A stretch of 64,000 bases of DNA from Aphanomyces cochlioides (lineage: Eukaryota > Oomycota > Saprolegniomycetes > Saprolegniales > Verrucalvaceae): contig JAHQRK010000015.1 in the NCBI GenBank assembly GCA_019828595.1, positions 1,984,001-2,048,000 on the forward strand, in the 5' to 3' direction. Below the pieces are notes generated by a model. The model was given only the letters and a program-made list of their open reading frames with translations, made no database searches and was not told the DNA's origin. Shown here piece by piece: positions 1-12,098 of the stretch; the stretch's first letter is position 1, and every line of letters begins with the position of its first letter. Position numbers and translations under genes: made by a program.

Positions 1-3000
1 TCTTGATCGATTTCAAGTACTTCTCCGTCGGATAAAAAAGCAGACAAAGCATTACTTGGAGGCAGCATGGTCATCGCAGTGATGGGCGAGCGGCCACCAA
101 GCTTAGAGCTTGGCGTATGGTTCAGAGCATGTTGGATCACCGGCAAGAGGTTTTTTGCATCTTCTGGAGGACGTTTAAGTTCAGTCAAAATTGTACGCAT
201 GGTCTTGCGGATGGATCGCATCATAACCTCGACAGTGCCGTTAGCCCACGGGCAATGTGCGGGAGAAAAACTGTGGGCAGCGCCATAAATCCGGCGAAGC
301 TCTTCAGTCACAGAATTTTTGTAATGAGGTCCCTGGTCAGACATCCAGTGACCAACTATGCCAAACATCGCAAACCATTGTTGCATGGCTGCAACCATAT
401 CGATGGCTTTGCAGCCGTCGTGCCAAGTGAGTTGACATAGTCGGGAGGCATCATCCACGATGACATGAACATAGCCATTTGGCATCGATAGAAAATCACA
501 GTGAATCAATCGATTTGGTTCGACGGCGTGAAGAGCTTCACCAAGTGGACGCGGCACCATTTCACCATTAACACACATGCATTGCAAACAATTGTTGACA
601 AATGCTTGGGCGTCCTTTTCGAGGCCTTTCCACACAAACAACTCCTTGAGTGCTTGTGCTGTTGCTTTACCACCACGATGACCCATAGCACCGGCATGAG
701 CAATCACCAGCAGTGATAGTTGCAAATCAAGAGCAGCATTGGGAATCCAAATTCGGTTCTCGAGGCGCAATACACCATTCACTGAGTCAGGTTCCAGTTT
801 GTTCTTCAGTTTAGCACGTTCCCGTGGCCACTCGACTTGTGTGGCTTTGATAGCTTCCATAGAAGGCCACTCAAACTTGTCAGAGGCGATACCACGGGCA
901 ATGGCAGCTTCACTAAGCGCTTGACGTGGCCTTTGGCTGGCGTATCTGTATCATCAAGGATCCAAACAGCAGGCGTTCCAGAGGCTTCAGCTTTACCCCA
1001 TCGCGATAATAGATCACCCCATGCATTGTCTTCGCCAGGAACATGGTGAATTCGATATTGGAATGCAGACAGCGCCACAGCCCAACGGGCTAACTTATCG
1101 GCTAGGTACCGCGGATGATTTTGTTGTGGTTCTTGCCCAAAAATAAATTGAAGATTGCGGTGGTCAGTGTAAATGACAAATCCTCCCGGTCTCTGCAGTC
1201 GGTAATCCAATCTCTTGCATGACTGCACGATAGCAAACGCTTCCTTTTCGATGGTTGACCATCGAGAACTCGCGCCTTTGAACGAGCCACTTAGGAAAGC
1301 TAATGCCTGATGATTTTGCTCAACGACGGGCAATCGCTCGTGCTCTGGGGGAATTTGGGTCAGCACAGCACCCCAGTGGTCTAAACTGGCATCGGTGTAC
1401 AAGCAAAAAGTCTTGTTCGGATCAGGGTGCGACAAGATCGCCATGTCTTGAAGAGCTTTCTTGCATTGGTCGAACGCTACATTATGAGCTTCTGCCCAGC
1501 CGCAATCACAGAGGGCATATCGAACCAGTTGCGATTTCTTGCGTGAGCTGGTCTTAGTGCAAACAGACTCGAGTAGGCTAGCTAATGGTGCTACAAGCTC
1601 TGAAAACTTTGGAATCGATTGTCGCATCCAATTCATCGCGCACACAAACTGTTGCAGGTCTTGAGCTGTGACAGGGGTCTGTAACTGTGTGAGTCCAGCA
1701 ATGCGCTTCGGATCGTGCGAGATGCCTTGGCTTGAAATTCGCTTGCCACACCAGACCACTTCAGTCGAAAAGAAATCGCACTTCGAAGGGTTTAGCTTCA
1801 GTCCAAACAGCACACACCGCTGCAACAGCCAGCTCAGCAGATCTAGCAATTCTGACTCGGATGAGGCACTTCCGAGAGCATCGTCCAGCCATGCTTCAAT
1901 GCCTCTACCATACCTCTTCCCGTAGATTTGTTGGGCGGTTGCTTGACAGTAAGCTACCGCATCGCTTTGGCCCATTAGCACGCGATTAGACTCGACCATT
2001 TCATCAACTCCCATAATCGTATACGCTTCGCGCGAGGCTGGGTGCAGCGGGAGCTGCCAATACCCTTTGAACCAGTCTACCGCAAAGAAGCACGACTTGC
2101 CCATAAGACGAGCCATGACAACTTCAAGTACGGGCATCGGCCAATGCATCGGTTCTGTTTGAGAGTTAGGACCTCGAGTGTCGATAGTCATGCGGAACGA
2201 GCCATCCTTCTTTGGAACAATGCGAGGCGGTGACGACCAACGAGACCGCGTAGTGCGGCGGCCTAAACCAGCATCCACAATCTCGGCAAGGTGTTTTCGG
2301 AGGAAATCGGTTTGGATCGGCGAATATCGGCGCGCTTTGCACACGGTGGGTGTGGCGTCTTGCTTAAAACGCACTTCCAAGGGATCGACAGCAATCGGAA
2401 GGTCATGTTGAAATGTGAGGCGGAAGACGTCCACGTATTTGAGCAACATCGCAGACAATTTCGCAGCACCTGAGACAGATAACCCGGCTGCTTGAGCTTC
2501 GAGGACTTTGGCCATCAAGACCTCAGTGACAGAGTTTGGCTGCACGTCGTCTTCATCATCAAGATCATCATCATCCGTCTCTAAATGAGAGTTGAGAGCA
2601 CGAAGAGCTCGGCATACGGCGGAGGACTCATTGTCTAAAACAGAAATATCGGACAAGTCAATGACCTCAAGAAGGCGTGCAGCATCGATCAAAAGAGCTT
2701 CAGTAGAATAGCCGAGAGCCTTCATAATGGGACGGCCGATCGTAACACCGACAGCAGTATCTGTAGGATCGACCCAAGCGCTAACATTGCGCAGAGTAAT
2801 CGACGCACCGCCAACTCGCAACACCAGCTCCGGTACAACAACATGCGTGTCCAACGAAAGGGGCACATTGCCAAATCCGTGCATGATTTGTGAACGTGGC
2901 AGCTTGAATGACTGCATCCGGGACAACTGACTCTAGTTGAGAGCATCAAAGAGTCCATGCGATAAAATTGTCGGTGCATCGCTGCCAGAGTCCATAAGCG

Positions 3001-3209
3001 CCAAAAAGGGTTTGTCAAGACCGGAATCAGGGACTGTGGCCCAGCAACTACCATCGGCAGGAGCAGAAGAAGGCCAACGTAATGACTTGACATTTTTGGT
3101 AGGCTTGCGCTCGGCAGCCTTGCGCTCGCGAATAGACTTCCGTTCGGCCTCTGAGGTCACTTCGCATACGCGCATATTGTGGGAACCTCCGCAGCCCCAG
3201 CAAACTATC
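1..3209 (-). pseudogene. pol of Ty3/gypsy copy A: protease, RT, RNase H, integrase
   Basis: The protease shows the active-site triad in LMDSGSDAP (near 3005). An in-frame TAG at 2933-2935 follows, aligned with a serine codon in copy B, and the frame is then open for 706 codons. RT has PRIVPKKDGSFRM, then AWLDDALG in place of the usual YxDD, and LNPSKC. RNase H shows LYTDAS and YTDHRNL. Compared with copy B, about four bases are missing near 865-880, which shifts the integrase into another frame. The integrase has the HHCC zinc region (HAGAMGHRGGKAT near 680; NNCLQCMC near 590). Its DDE residues are D of IHCDF (near 490), D of SDQGPH (near 335) and E of GTVEV (near 230). It is open to base 1 and incomplete there. 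Not functional as it stands. Confidence 0.85.
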
Positions 3210-4990
3210 TTATTGACTTTGGCGACTTTGGCGACAACTGCCGCCGGAGATCCCGCGTTCGCAGCAGCAGGGGCAGCCTTGAGAGCTCGGGCTTTGTCTG
3301 CGATTTGGAGTTTCGGCTTCTGTCGATTTCAGCGCTACGTGCAGTTTCTTGGCGCGCATCAGCTGACGTTGGTGACCCAGGGCCACCTTCACAAAGTCGA
3401 AAAACATCATGACGGAATTCCGCATATGCTTGTTCTCTAATTCGAGACTTGACTTGATCTGTTGGCGCAAGTCATCGGGGCGAATACCTTCAATAAGGGC
3501 CTTCACCAACGGCTTCGGATGCTTGTTGTGATATCCTCGAAGGTTGTGCTTTTCTAAAACACTGAATAATCGTGAACCCACTTATCAAACACCAAGTCTT
3601 CGTCCAGCTCCGATTCGTTCATGATCACGGTGCGACTTAGCTTCTGAATTAGCTCCGACGGATTGATCGGGTGGTGGTCTAGAGCAGCTTGGAAGTACGC
3701 ATACCAGTCATTGTTGGTCACAGACTCGGGAGACTTGCGCAAATGAAACATAATGGCAAAGTCCTTGGCCTTGGCTTCTATGCATGTTCCAATTGGACGA
3801 ATGCCAATCCTTGTGCCAAGCTGGGTGGCCGCTTCAGCGCATTCATTGCAATACTCAAAGTACGCGCGAGCGAAAGCCTTCCGTTCCGGCAACGAGGAGT
3901 AGCCCGTGTATCGTGGCGGTTTTGGAGCAGCGAAACCACTTAGTAGAGTAGAGTTTGCACGAGGCGGCTGATTGTTTCCAAGTCCAGAGGACCAAGAATT
4001 GGGCGGTTGAGGAGGCAGACTGGCACCCCGATTTGCTCCGATCTCCGGTTTGACATACCCAGCGTGGCTTTCACGTTCTCGCTTAAGTGCTTCATTGCGT
4101 GCCGCGTCAATTGCACCCCTTGTCGCTTCGCGTTGGCGCAATTCCTCAATTTGTAGCTCCAACCGGCGCACGACATCAAGCATCATCTCATAGCCTTCTT
4201 GAGCCTTCTGATGACTGAACTGCGCTGTCCTAGCCGTTTCTTCGGCATGGCGGGCACGCTTTTCTTCGGCTTCCTTGGCCATAAGCGTCGCTTTGAGCTG
4301 ATGCTCTAATGCTGCGCCAGCTTGGTACATAGCATTAGATTGAGCTTGCGCTGCCTTGACTAAATCTTCAGCGTGCTTCGCGCGAGCTTCATGGGCCTCC
4401 CTGTCACCGCGGGCTGCCTCCAGCTCTTGCTCAAGCGCGATTCCAGCTTGTTGCATGGCTTCGGATTTCACGGTTTGACGAGCCAACTCAGCGGCTTGGG
4501 TTCGAAGCTGTTCTTCTCGCATGATTCGTTCATAGCGCAGCTCAGACGATTCATCGTTGTAATGTATATGGTAATTTTGATGGCGCGATTGATCTTGCGC
4601 CGATATATTTGCAAACGCAATAGTTGCTGGACCTGCCAAGTTAGGCAAGACCGAAGAGTATGACGGGGGTCTGACACCAGGGTGCAGCGAAATGTCGGGG
4701 GTATCCCTGACGGTAAACGTTGGGGCATCGTCCAAGATAGGACGAGTCGTCGAACGCGCCACTGCGGCTATATTGAAAGCTGAATCCACAACAGGCGCTG
4801 CTACAGGAGTTTGGCGCACCACCAGTTGGTGGCCCCCGTCTACATCCATTGACGAATCGTCCTCTTCGTAAATCAATTCAGACAATTCCTCTCGGTTGGC
4901 ACGCAAGTCAACCTTGTAGATGGTGCCATCGTTGTTGAAAAATTGTCCCTCGGGCAGAGTCCCGTCCGAGAAGACGCTTGTATCTTCCAT
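3210..4990 (-). pseudogene. gag of Ty3/gypsy copy A, frameshifted
   Basis: The ATG at 4990 opens a 478-aa frame with a long Ala/Glu/Arg-rich coiled coil (about residues 150-290). It then has a capsid-like region beginning near FAAPKPPRYTGY, the same motif found in copy B. The frame stops at 3554, but homology continues in the -1 frame (3581 down to 3210) through LEKHNLRGYHNKHP and a basic tail. A zinc knuckle of C-x2-C-x3-H-x4-C form (CWGCGGSHNMRVC, around 3170-3206) follows in the pol frame. Gag packages element RNA. Copy B breaks frame at the homologous place, so the shift may be ancestral or programmed rather than random decay. Confidence 0.8.
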
Positions 4991-5015
4991 GGTTGATTGA
5001 GTCTTCCTTGTGAAA

Positions 5016-5510
5016 CGACTAAAAATATTTTTGATGTATGTTCGGCGCTTGGCAGTTGCTGGGCGACGGACTCACAGACTCACGAGCTTGTGCACAAGCA
5101 AGAAGACTTGCGCACGAGTTGGTAAGAGAAAAACTGAGGTAGATTAGACAATTTGTGCCTATTCTCCTGAGGACATCCAGACCAACATGTGGAAAAGGGA
5201 TGAGAAGAACCAGAGACTCGACGACTGACGCACAACAGGCAGTAAAGGCATCTCCAACGTCATCCAACACAATAAATAGGGGGCCGTAGCGCTTTGTGAA
5301 CTCGTCCAGGAACTGATATGACATCACAGATGGCGCGTCGTAGTCCAGTTCATCAGGAGTCGTGACGAACATGTCTCTCAGGGCCATTTTCAACTTGAAC
5401 AAGAGGATTTTGTCCAAATTATCTCCAAGCAGCTCTCCTTTGTCAAATACAACCAAGACGGTGTGGCAGTCGCAAAGAGTTTGCCGGAATTCCTCGTATG
5501 GTAACCCTCA
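5016..5510 (-). pseudogene. Gene fragment between the two retroelements
   Basis: A continuous minus-strand frame (about 5505 down to 5019) holds PYEEFRQTLC, VLVVFDKGELLGDN and PLFIVLDDVGDAF, hydrophobic strands ending in acidic residues that look like part of a P-loop ATPase or of an oomycete effector (Crinkler-like) C-terminal region. It has no start codon of its own. On one side copy B's integrase stops abruptly near 5510; on the other, copy A begins near 5015. It is probably host sequence, or another element, into which one or both retroelements inserted. After VLRR (near 5170) the frame no longer looks protein-like. Function not assigned. Confidence 0.4.
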
Positions 5511-8365
5511 TGCCAGGTAAGTTGACAAAATCGCGACGCGTCGCCGACGATCACATGAACATAACCACCTTGTACGGCCATAAAATCGCTATGAATTAGT
5601 TGATTGGGTTCCACCGCGTGCAACGTTTCCCCGACGGGTCGTGGGACCATCTCACCATCCACACATAAACAATGCAGACAGTTTGCAACAAACGTTGTAC
5701 AATCGGCCTCCAAACCACGCCAAGTAAAAACCTCGCGCAATGCTTGCGCTGTCGCTTTGCCACCACGATGACCCATTGTGCCAGCGTGAGCAATAACTAA
5801 AAGTGATAACTGGAGATCCAATGCACCATTAGGGATCCAAATTTTTTCAGCAACTCGAAATACACCATCGTCACCCAGAACCAATTGGCCCTTCAATTTA
5901 GCAATTTCGCGAGGCCAATCTTTTTGAGTCGCTTGAATTTTCTTCGCATCAGGCCACTCAAATAAATCATTTAGAGGCGAGACGACTGGAAGGGGTAGTC
6001 GAGCGAGGCGCTTGAGTCGAGGCACATTCTGAGGCTCATCATCAGCCCAGACAGCTGCTTCTACGGCCCGCTGACCATTTCCCCAACGAGAAAGCAAGTC
6101 TCCCCAGACATTGTCTTCGCCATTGATGTGACGAATGACATAATTGAAACCAGACAGAGTCACCGCCCAGCGCGCCAGCTTGTCCGCAAGGAAACGAGGC
6201 TGCGAGGCCTGTGGGTCAGTTCCAAAAATGAAACTCAAGTTGCGATGATCAGTAAAAATGGCAAAACCCCCAGGACGATGTAACAGATAATCCTACCGCT
6301 TGCATGATTGTACGATCGCAAAAGCTTCCTTCTCCACCGTTGCCCATCTTGAGCTGGCACCTTTAAATGAACCACTCAAAAATGCTAGAGGCTCATGGTC
6401 TTGGTCGCACACAGGCAAATCAGCTTGAACCGCGGGAATTTGAGTTAATACCGCACCCCAATGATCTTGACTGGCATCAGTATACAAGCAAAATTGCTTT
6501 GCAGCATCTGGATGCGCAAGCGTCACCATATTCCGTAGCGCATCTTTGCAAGCGCTAAATGTCTGAAGATGGACCTCACCCCACCCATGCGAGACAAGGT
6601 CGTAGCGAACTAATTTGGACTTCTTCCGAGTGTCGGCTAATTTACAAATAGTATCCAACAGCGTCATCAAAGGCGCAACCAGAGCCGTAAAATTCGGGAT
6701 GGATTGACGCATCCAATTGAGCGCGCAGACAAATTGTTGTAGTTCCTGCGCGTTCTGGGGTGGTTGAAGCGAAATCAAACCAGCGAGACGCTGGGGGTCG
6801 TGAGAAATGCCAGCGGCGGAAATAGTTTTACCACACCACACCACTGATGGGGTATAGAACTCACACTTGGCTGGATTAAGCTTCAACCCGAAATGTTCAG
6901 CACGTTGCAGCAACCATCCGAGGAGACCTAAAAGCTCGTCCTCCGAGGAGGCGCTGCCCAAAGCGTCATCGAGCCAAGCCTCGATGCCATGACCATACTT
7001 TTCTCCATAAATTGTCTGAGCAACAGACTGACAATAAGCCACCGCATCCGATTGATCCATAAGAACCCGATTGGGCTCAACCATTTCGGTATATGCCTCT
7101 CGACTCGCGGGATGGAGCGGAAGCTGCCAATACCCCTTGTACCAGTCGAGGGCAAAGAAACAAGTTTTACCAGCTAAACGAGCCATAACGACCTCTAGCA
7201 CAGGCATAGGCCAGTGCATCGGCTCGGTTTGGGAATTGGGGCCACGAGTATGGACGGTCATACGCATAGAGCCGTCTTTTTTCGCCACAATGCGAGGAGG
7301 GGAACATCACCGCGAGCGATTCGTCCGACGTGCCAGACCCGCGTTGACTATGTCGCCCAAATGAGTACGTAAAAAATCCGTCTGCAAAGGTGAATAACGC
7401 CGAGCCTTGCACGCGGTCGGTGCAGCATCCTGCTTAAAACGAACTTGGAGTGGATCCACCGCCACAGGAGGGTCCTGATGAAGTTCCAAATGGAACACAT
7501 CTTCGTACTTGTGCAACAACGAGGTAAGGCGCGTGGCACCAACCTTAGATAGACCATTTTCAGTTGCTTCGACAATTTTTTCAGCCAATACCACACTAAC
7601 AGACGATGTAACAATGTCATCATCATCACTATCGATGTCCGCATCACCTTCAGCATCCAATTGAGCGCGACACGCCTTCAAAGCTCGACACAGAGCTGAC
7701 GTGTCATGGTCCAAAACAGACAGTTGACCCAAATCATAAACTGACGGCGAAGCCGTGGCATTTCGAAGGAGGCCTTCAGCAGAATAACCCAAAACCTTCA
7801 TCACCGGCCGTCCAACCGTGATAGCAAGCGTGGGATCCGTATCATCAACCCACGCACTAACCGATGTCAACAAAACAGGCGTATCTCCCACAAGCAGCGC
7901 CAACTCAGGCACTACCACATGCCTGGACAAGGTAAGTGGGACACCACCAAAGCCTTCCATCACCTGGGGGCTGTCCAGTACTGCCAACTGGAGGTCCAAA
8001 GTAGATGTAGATGATAATTTGTCAACGAGACCATGAGAAACAATCAGCCCAGAGTCACAACCAGAGTCCAATAAAGCGGGAACAGGGTCGTCGAGGCCAC
8101 CATGAACCACCACAGACCAACAACTACCATCCTTTGGTGGACCATCAGGCCACTTCAGGGCCTTCGTCTTGAAGGTGACCAGCGCCTTTTTGGCCTCCGA
8201 TTTGGCTTCGACTTTCGCAGCGGCCTTGCCATCCGAGCCATCCTTGGGGACAGAGCCCTTTGGCTTGGCTTCAGCGCGCTTGACGCGTATAGCAATTTTA
8301 TCAGCGTCAGATGTGGACTCACATTTTGAAATATGGTGAAGACCACCGCAACTCCAACACTTCAT
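5511..8365 (-). pseudogene. pol of Ty3/gypsy copy B with two nonsense codons
   Basis: ATG at 8363-8365 begins with a zinc knuckle (CWSCGGLHHISKC), then the protease (ALLDSGCDSG near 8065), RT, RNase H and the start of integrase, all in one frame. Two nonsense codons interrupt it: TGA at 7307-7309, where copy A has Trp (TGG), and TAG at 6293-6295, within KR-x-DYLLHRPGG between RT and RNase H. RT has the same AWLDDALG active site as copy A, so Trp at this place is a family trait and not damage. RNase H (LYTDAS, FTDHRNL) and the HHCC zinc region are clear. Homology to copy A's integrase ends near 5510. Confidence 0.85.
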
Positions 8366-9847
8366 AATCTTCGGCTGCTGACTTGGTCAGCACTTTTGGA
8401 GTCGCCGCCGCTGTTTTGACGCGACAAGGCCTTGGCCTTCGGGTTGATGTCATCAGGCACCTTCATAAGGCCACTGGCCTTCGCTGCCCGACTAAATTCG
8501 AGGTGCGCAACCAGCTTAGTCTTGACAAATGCCATGAACTGTACCACTGAATTGCGGAGGTGCTTCTGATCGAGTTCCAAATGATTTTTCACCACTGCCC
8601 GCAGCGCCGCAGGGCGTAGATCCTCCATCAGAGCCTTCACCGCGTTCTTTGGGTACTTTGTATTGAACGAACGCATGTTGTTCTTGTCCAAAAAGCCCAA
8701 TATGCATACACCCACTTGTCATAACACTTGTTGGGGTCGAGTTCCTTGTCGTCCATGATGACAGACGTACGAATCTTCGCCTCTAGGTCCCCGTAGTCAG
8801 GGCCATGATAGTTTAGAGCATATTGAAAGTACTCTGTCCATTCTTGCTCAGTGATAGACGCCACATCTCGCGCAAAATGCACATCAGCTGCAAAATATTT
8901 GGCTTTGGCGTCCAAACATGTGCCAATAGGACGGATCGCAATATGGGTACCCAACGACCTCGCCGCTTGCTCGCATTCGTTGCAATATTCGTAATATTGA
9001 TTCGCAAATTGCCGTCTCGCATCCAGCGTATATCCAGTGTATCGCGGTGCCTTCGGAGCGGAAAAACCACAAACAATAAAGACGCAGTCGCACGAGTGCC
9101 GCTGTCTGCGATTGGCTCAACGGTGGTAGGCACAGGATGAGGTGCTTCAGTTTTCACACTTGCCGCCCACGCCATTCTCTCACGCTGGAACGCCTGCTCA
9201 CGCGCAGCATCTCGTTGGCGGAACTCCTCAGCCAGGCTTTCCAGACGGTTTTGCGACTCCAAAACCACGTCATCGATTCGACGCGATTCAGCTTCGCGGA
9301 CTTGTAATTCTTTTACCATCGCTTCCGCGCGGGCGGCTCGCGTGGTCTCTGCATTCAAAGCTTGTTGCAGAGCATTCAATTCTTGCTCCAAAGCAACACC
9401 AGCTTGTTGCATCGTCTCTGCCTTCATAGACTGCCTCGCCAGCTCATCAGCTTGAGCAACGAGTAGACGATCCCGCTCAGCTTGACCCATATTCGTGGAC
9501 GTGGGCGGGGGATAATGATGATGAATCTCCTGATGTACAGCATTTTGCTCGTGCATCATAGAAACATTTTGAACGGCCAATCGAGGCTGAATGTCGATGG
9601 TCGCAGGGTACCCCGGTGCAGGAGCAGGTAACAGCAACGGTATCGGGGGTTGTGACATCGTCAGTTCTTGATCAACATCCATAGCACCGATGTCTCCAAC
9701 CGAAACTCCGTCATCTTCATAGATGAGGGCCGCAATGTCGCGACATAATGTCGCCAGATCTCTGATGCCATCGTCCTCGGCTTCTTCGCGGTAATACTGT
9801 CGACCCGGCAGCGTCCTGTCGGACATTTGATCACTTGAATCCGCCAT
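8362..9847 (-). pseudogene. gag of Ty3/gypsy copy B, frameshifted
   Basis: The ATG at 9847 (MADSSDQMSDRTLPG) leads into an acidic region and an Ala/Glu-rich coiled coil. Near 9065-9080 one base appears to be lost: the capsid-like motif FSAPKAPRYTGY continues in another frame (about 9085 to 8700). A second shift near 8695-8705 leads to LDKNNMRSFNTKYP, at the same place and in the same direction as in copy A. This last frame ends in TGA at 8362-8364, overlapping the ATG at 8363-8365 that opens the zinc knuckle and protease frame. That ATGA overlap could allow stop-start reinitiation, though copy A lacks it. Confidence 0.75.
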
Positions 9848-10210
9848 ATCTTGAGTTTGTCAAGTTGGGTGAACTTCGCTTTTGACTTAACTAATAAATT
9901 TATTGATGTGTCTTCGTAGTGGCGCCGCGCTAGCACCGACACGCAAAATGAGCCCCCTTGAGACTACACAGCAGATAGTGTCCTGAACTCAAGGCCGTGA
10001 AATGCAAACTGATTAACAACCTTAAAGCCAACGAATCCTAAGTTCTCATATCTTTCGAAAGATCGGATGACCGTTGAAGATACGTTGAAAATCCGAACAT
10101 GTACATAGGCAAGTCGGTTAGCCCAACCGACTGGGCATGCAAATCAAAGTGAAACGAACGATGCTAACACATCATTCTCGAATGTCTTCAAAGATGTCTT
10201 GCTGGGAAGA
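9848..10210. other. Non-coding stretch right of the retroelement
   Basis: No convincing coding frame. It contains the short leader upstream of gag copy B and unremarkable sequence. I looked for a long terminal repeat matching any part of 1-5015 or 5511-9847 and did not see one. Confidence 0.5.
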
Positions 10211-10548
10211 TCACCTCCTTCCTACGACCTTTGGGGTCCATAGGAAGCCTCCACTGCTGAAAAGTATACCACAGCACGTGGCATATTGAAACTTGCAGTC
10301 AAGTATTGAATTGGATTCTTCCCCCTCGATCAAAGCTTTCATGCAGGTGCAATTAATACATGGTAGTCGTGGAGGTAAAATGCCGTCCATTTTCATAAAG
10401 GATTCCTTGAATCGATTCCCGAAGCAGGACAAGGTAAATCCTAGTAGAAGTTTGCCTCTGTCTAGATTAAGATGATCGACTTGGCGACTTGACAAAGCGT
10501 TTTGTGCCTTTGGATTGCCATCACCCTGAGTTTCATTGCCATGTTGCC
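10211..10548 (-). other. Outer flank of the inverted duplication, left
   Basis: A minus-strand frame of 137 codons (10624 down to 10211, starting inside the left arm) runs through this flank. On the opposite side, 15618-15970 on the plus strand is recognisably the same sequence but diverged: shared blocks include KSFM-type and CGILFS-type stretches, and ATTGCCATC and GTGGTATACTTTTCAGC at DNA level. The right copy has stop codons. It may be the remains of a gene oriented outward from the ankyrin gene. Function unknown. Confidence 0.45.
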
Positions 10549-12098
10549 CAGATTCATTGAGGTTGAATATATACTCAATTTCATATATTTGAATCTCATG
10601 AATTTCTGGGGACAGATAACTCAATCTGATTGGTCAAATCTGGAATAAGTCAAAATTGCAACTCAAAAAGTGCGACCAAAGTTTCTGACTTGTTCTCCTG
10701 GGGAAGGACGTGTGGACTGAAGAAGCGAATTTGCACGGCGCTCGTACGTGGATGTCTCTAGTGACGGTCGAATCAAGCTGGACTTGCTTGTAGAAATGGA
10801 ATTTGAGCAAGATTTGATCGGGGTAGAGCTTTACAACGCTGCAGGTCTTGGACATTTCAGTACTGTGAAGAAACTCTTGAACGAAGGCGCTCCTGTCAAC
10901 TGGTGATATGAAGTCGAGGTAGCGTCCTTTGTAACTTAAGCATGCATGACTTGCTTCTTTTGACTAGGAAGGCGCAACTCCATTAATCCTTGCAGCTCAA
11001 AATGGATTCGCGGATGTCGTCAAAGAATTACTAGCTCATGGTGCTGACATCGACCAAACCATGAAGGTAGAAGTCATTCTTACCCCTCGCTGATTTCTTT
11101 CTTCACGGTAGGCTGGCGCTACGGCTCTCAATATGGCTTCCGAGCGTGGACATCTTGACGTCGTCAAGGAATTACTCGCCCATGGGGCTGCTGTTGATAA
11201 GGCCACATCGGTAAAGTTTTCATTCTCCCCTGACTTTCATCACATCGGACTAGAGTGGAGCAACGCCACTGTTCATGGCAGCCAAAGATGGATTTGGAGA
11301 CGTTGTCGATGAGCTTTTAGCTCATGGAGCTCAAGTGCAAGCACGACACGAGGTATCCCATTTCGCCATTAAATTCCATTCTAACTGTCTGCCAGAGAGG
11401 AGCAACGCCATTACTAGTCGCAGCACAAAATGGCCACGTTGGTGTCATCAAGAAGCTCGTAGCCTATGGAGCATCGATTGAGACTCCACATGTTGACTGG
11501 TATAACCAAAGCACCTTGCTAACATTGATCTAGAATGGAACGACAACGCCATTGATCATGGCTTCGTCAGGAGGTCATCTTGACGTCGTCAAGCTTCTTC
11601 TCGAGCATGGAGCAGATATCAACGCGACGACAGAGGTACTTGAAACCTAAAATCTCTGAGGTCAATCGTTACTTTAGAGTGGAACGACATCTCTCTTTGC
11701 AGCGAGCCAACTTGGCCTTCTTGACATCGTTCAAGAGCTTTTGAAACATGGAGCTGACGTCAATTTGTCCATGACAGTGAGATTTGCACTAGAAGCCAAT
11801 GGCCTTGAGAGTCTGCTCGTAGAGAGGATCGACGCCACTGATCATCGCCGTGGAGTATAATCACTTGGAAGTTGTCAAGGAATTACTGAGCCATGGGGCT
11901 GATATCGACGCTACAATGGATGTACAATCCTCTGTGGTTGACTTCAAATGAGTAGACGGGAGCAACAGCTTTGTTAATTGCTGCTGAAAGAGGCCATCTC
12001 GACGTTCTCAAGGAACTGTTCAAGTATGGTGCTTCCATGGACTGCGTTGACGAAGAGGTAATTAGTTATTAGTTGTCAGACTGGTGACCTCTACCTCT
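10549..12098 (+). repeat. Left arm of a 1,550-bp inverted repeat
   Basis: Every stretch I compared is the exact reverse complement of 14068-15617, and both arms are 1,550 nt, so any position x in this arm pairs with 26166-x. The arm covers the start and the first nine exons of the ankyrin gene. The inner boundary lies within an intron (after 12098). Outside both boundaries the sequences differ immediately, although the outer flanks are still distantly related. Confidence 0.9.

Larger units (their letters stand above)
1..5015 (-). mobile_element. Ty3/gypsy retrotransposon, copy A (decayed, runs off left edge)
   Basis: Reading right to left, the element has gag, a zinc knuckle, aspartic protease, reverse transcriptase, RNase H and integrase, which is the Ty3/gypsy order. 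The integrase continues past the window edge, so the 3' end is not seen. The sequence just upstream of the gag start (from about 5016) already belongs to a gene fragment. I could not find a long terminal repeat on this side, so the element is either 5'-truncated or its boundary is not recognisable. Several disabling changes are visible: a gag frameshift, an in-frame amber codon and a 4-nt deletion in pol. It is related to, but well diverged from, copy B. Confidence 0.9.
5511..9847 (-). mobile_element. Ty3/gypsy retrotransposon, copy B (truncated, decayed)
   Basis: Same domain order and family as copy A, about 60-65% similar by eye. The element starts with gag at 9847 and ends within the integrase near 5510, after the LTWHEG motif and before the first catalytic region is complete. 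The 3' half of the integrase and any 3' LTR are missing. No 5' LTR is apparent in 9848-10210. Pol carries two in-frame stops, and gag has at least two frame changes. Confidence 0.88.

Noticed and set aside
1..10210. Long terminal repeats of the gypsy elements
   Set aside because: I compared sequence around both gag starts and the element ends and saw no repeated LTR with TG...CA ends.
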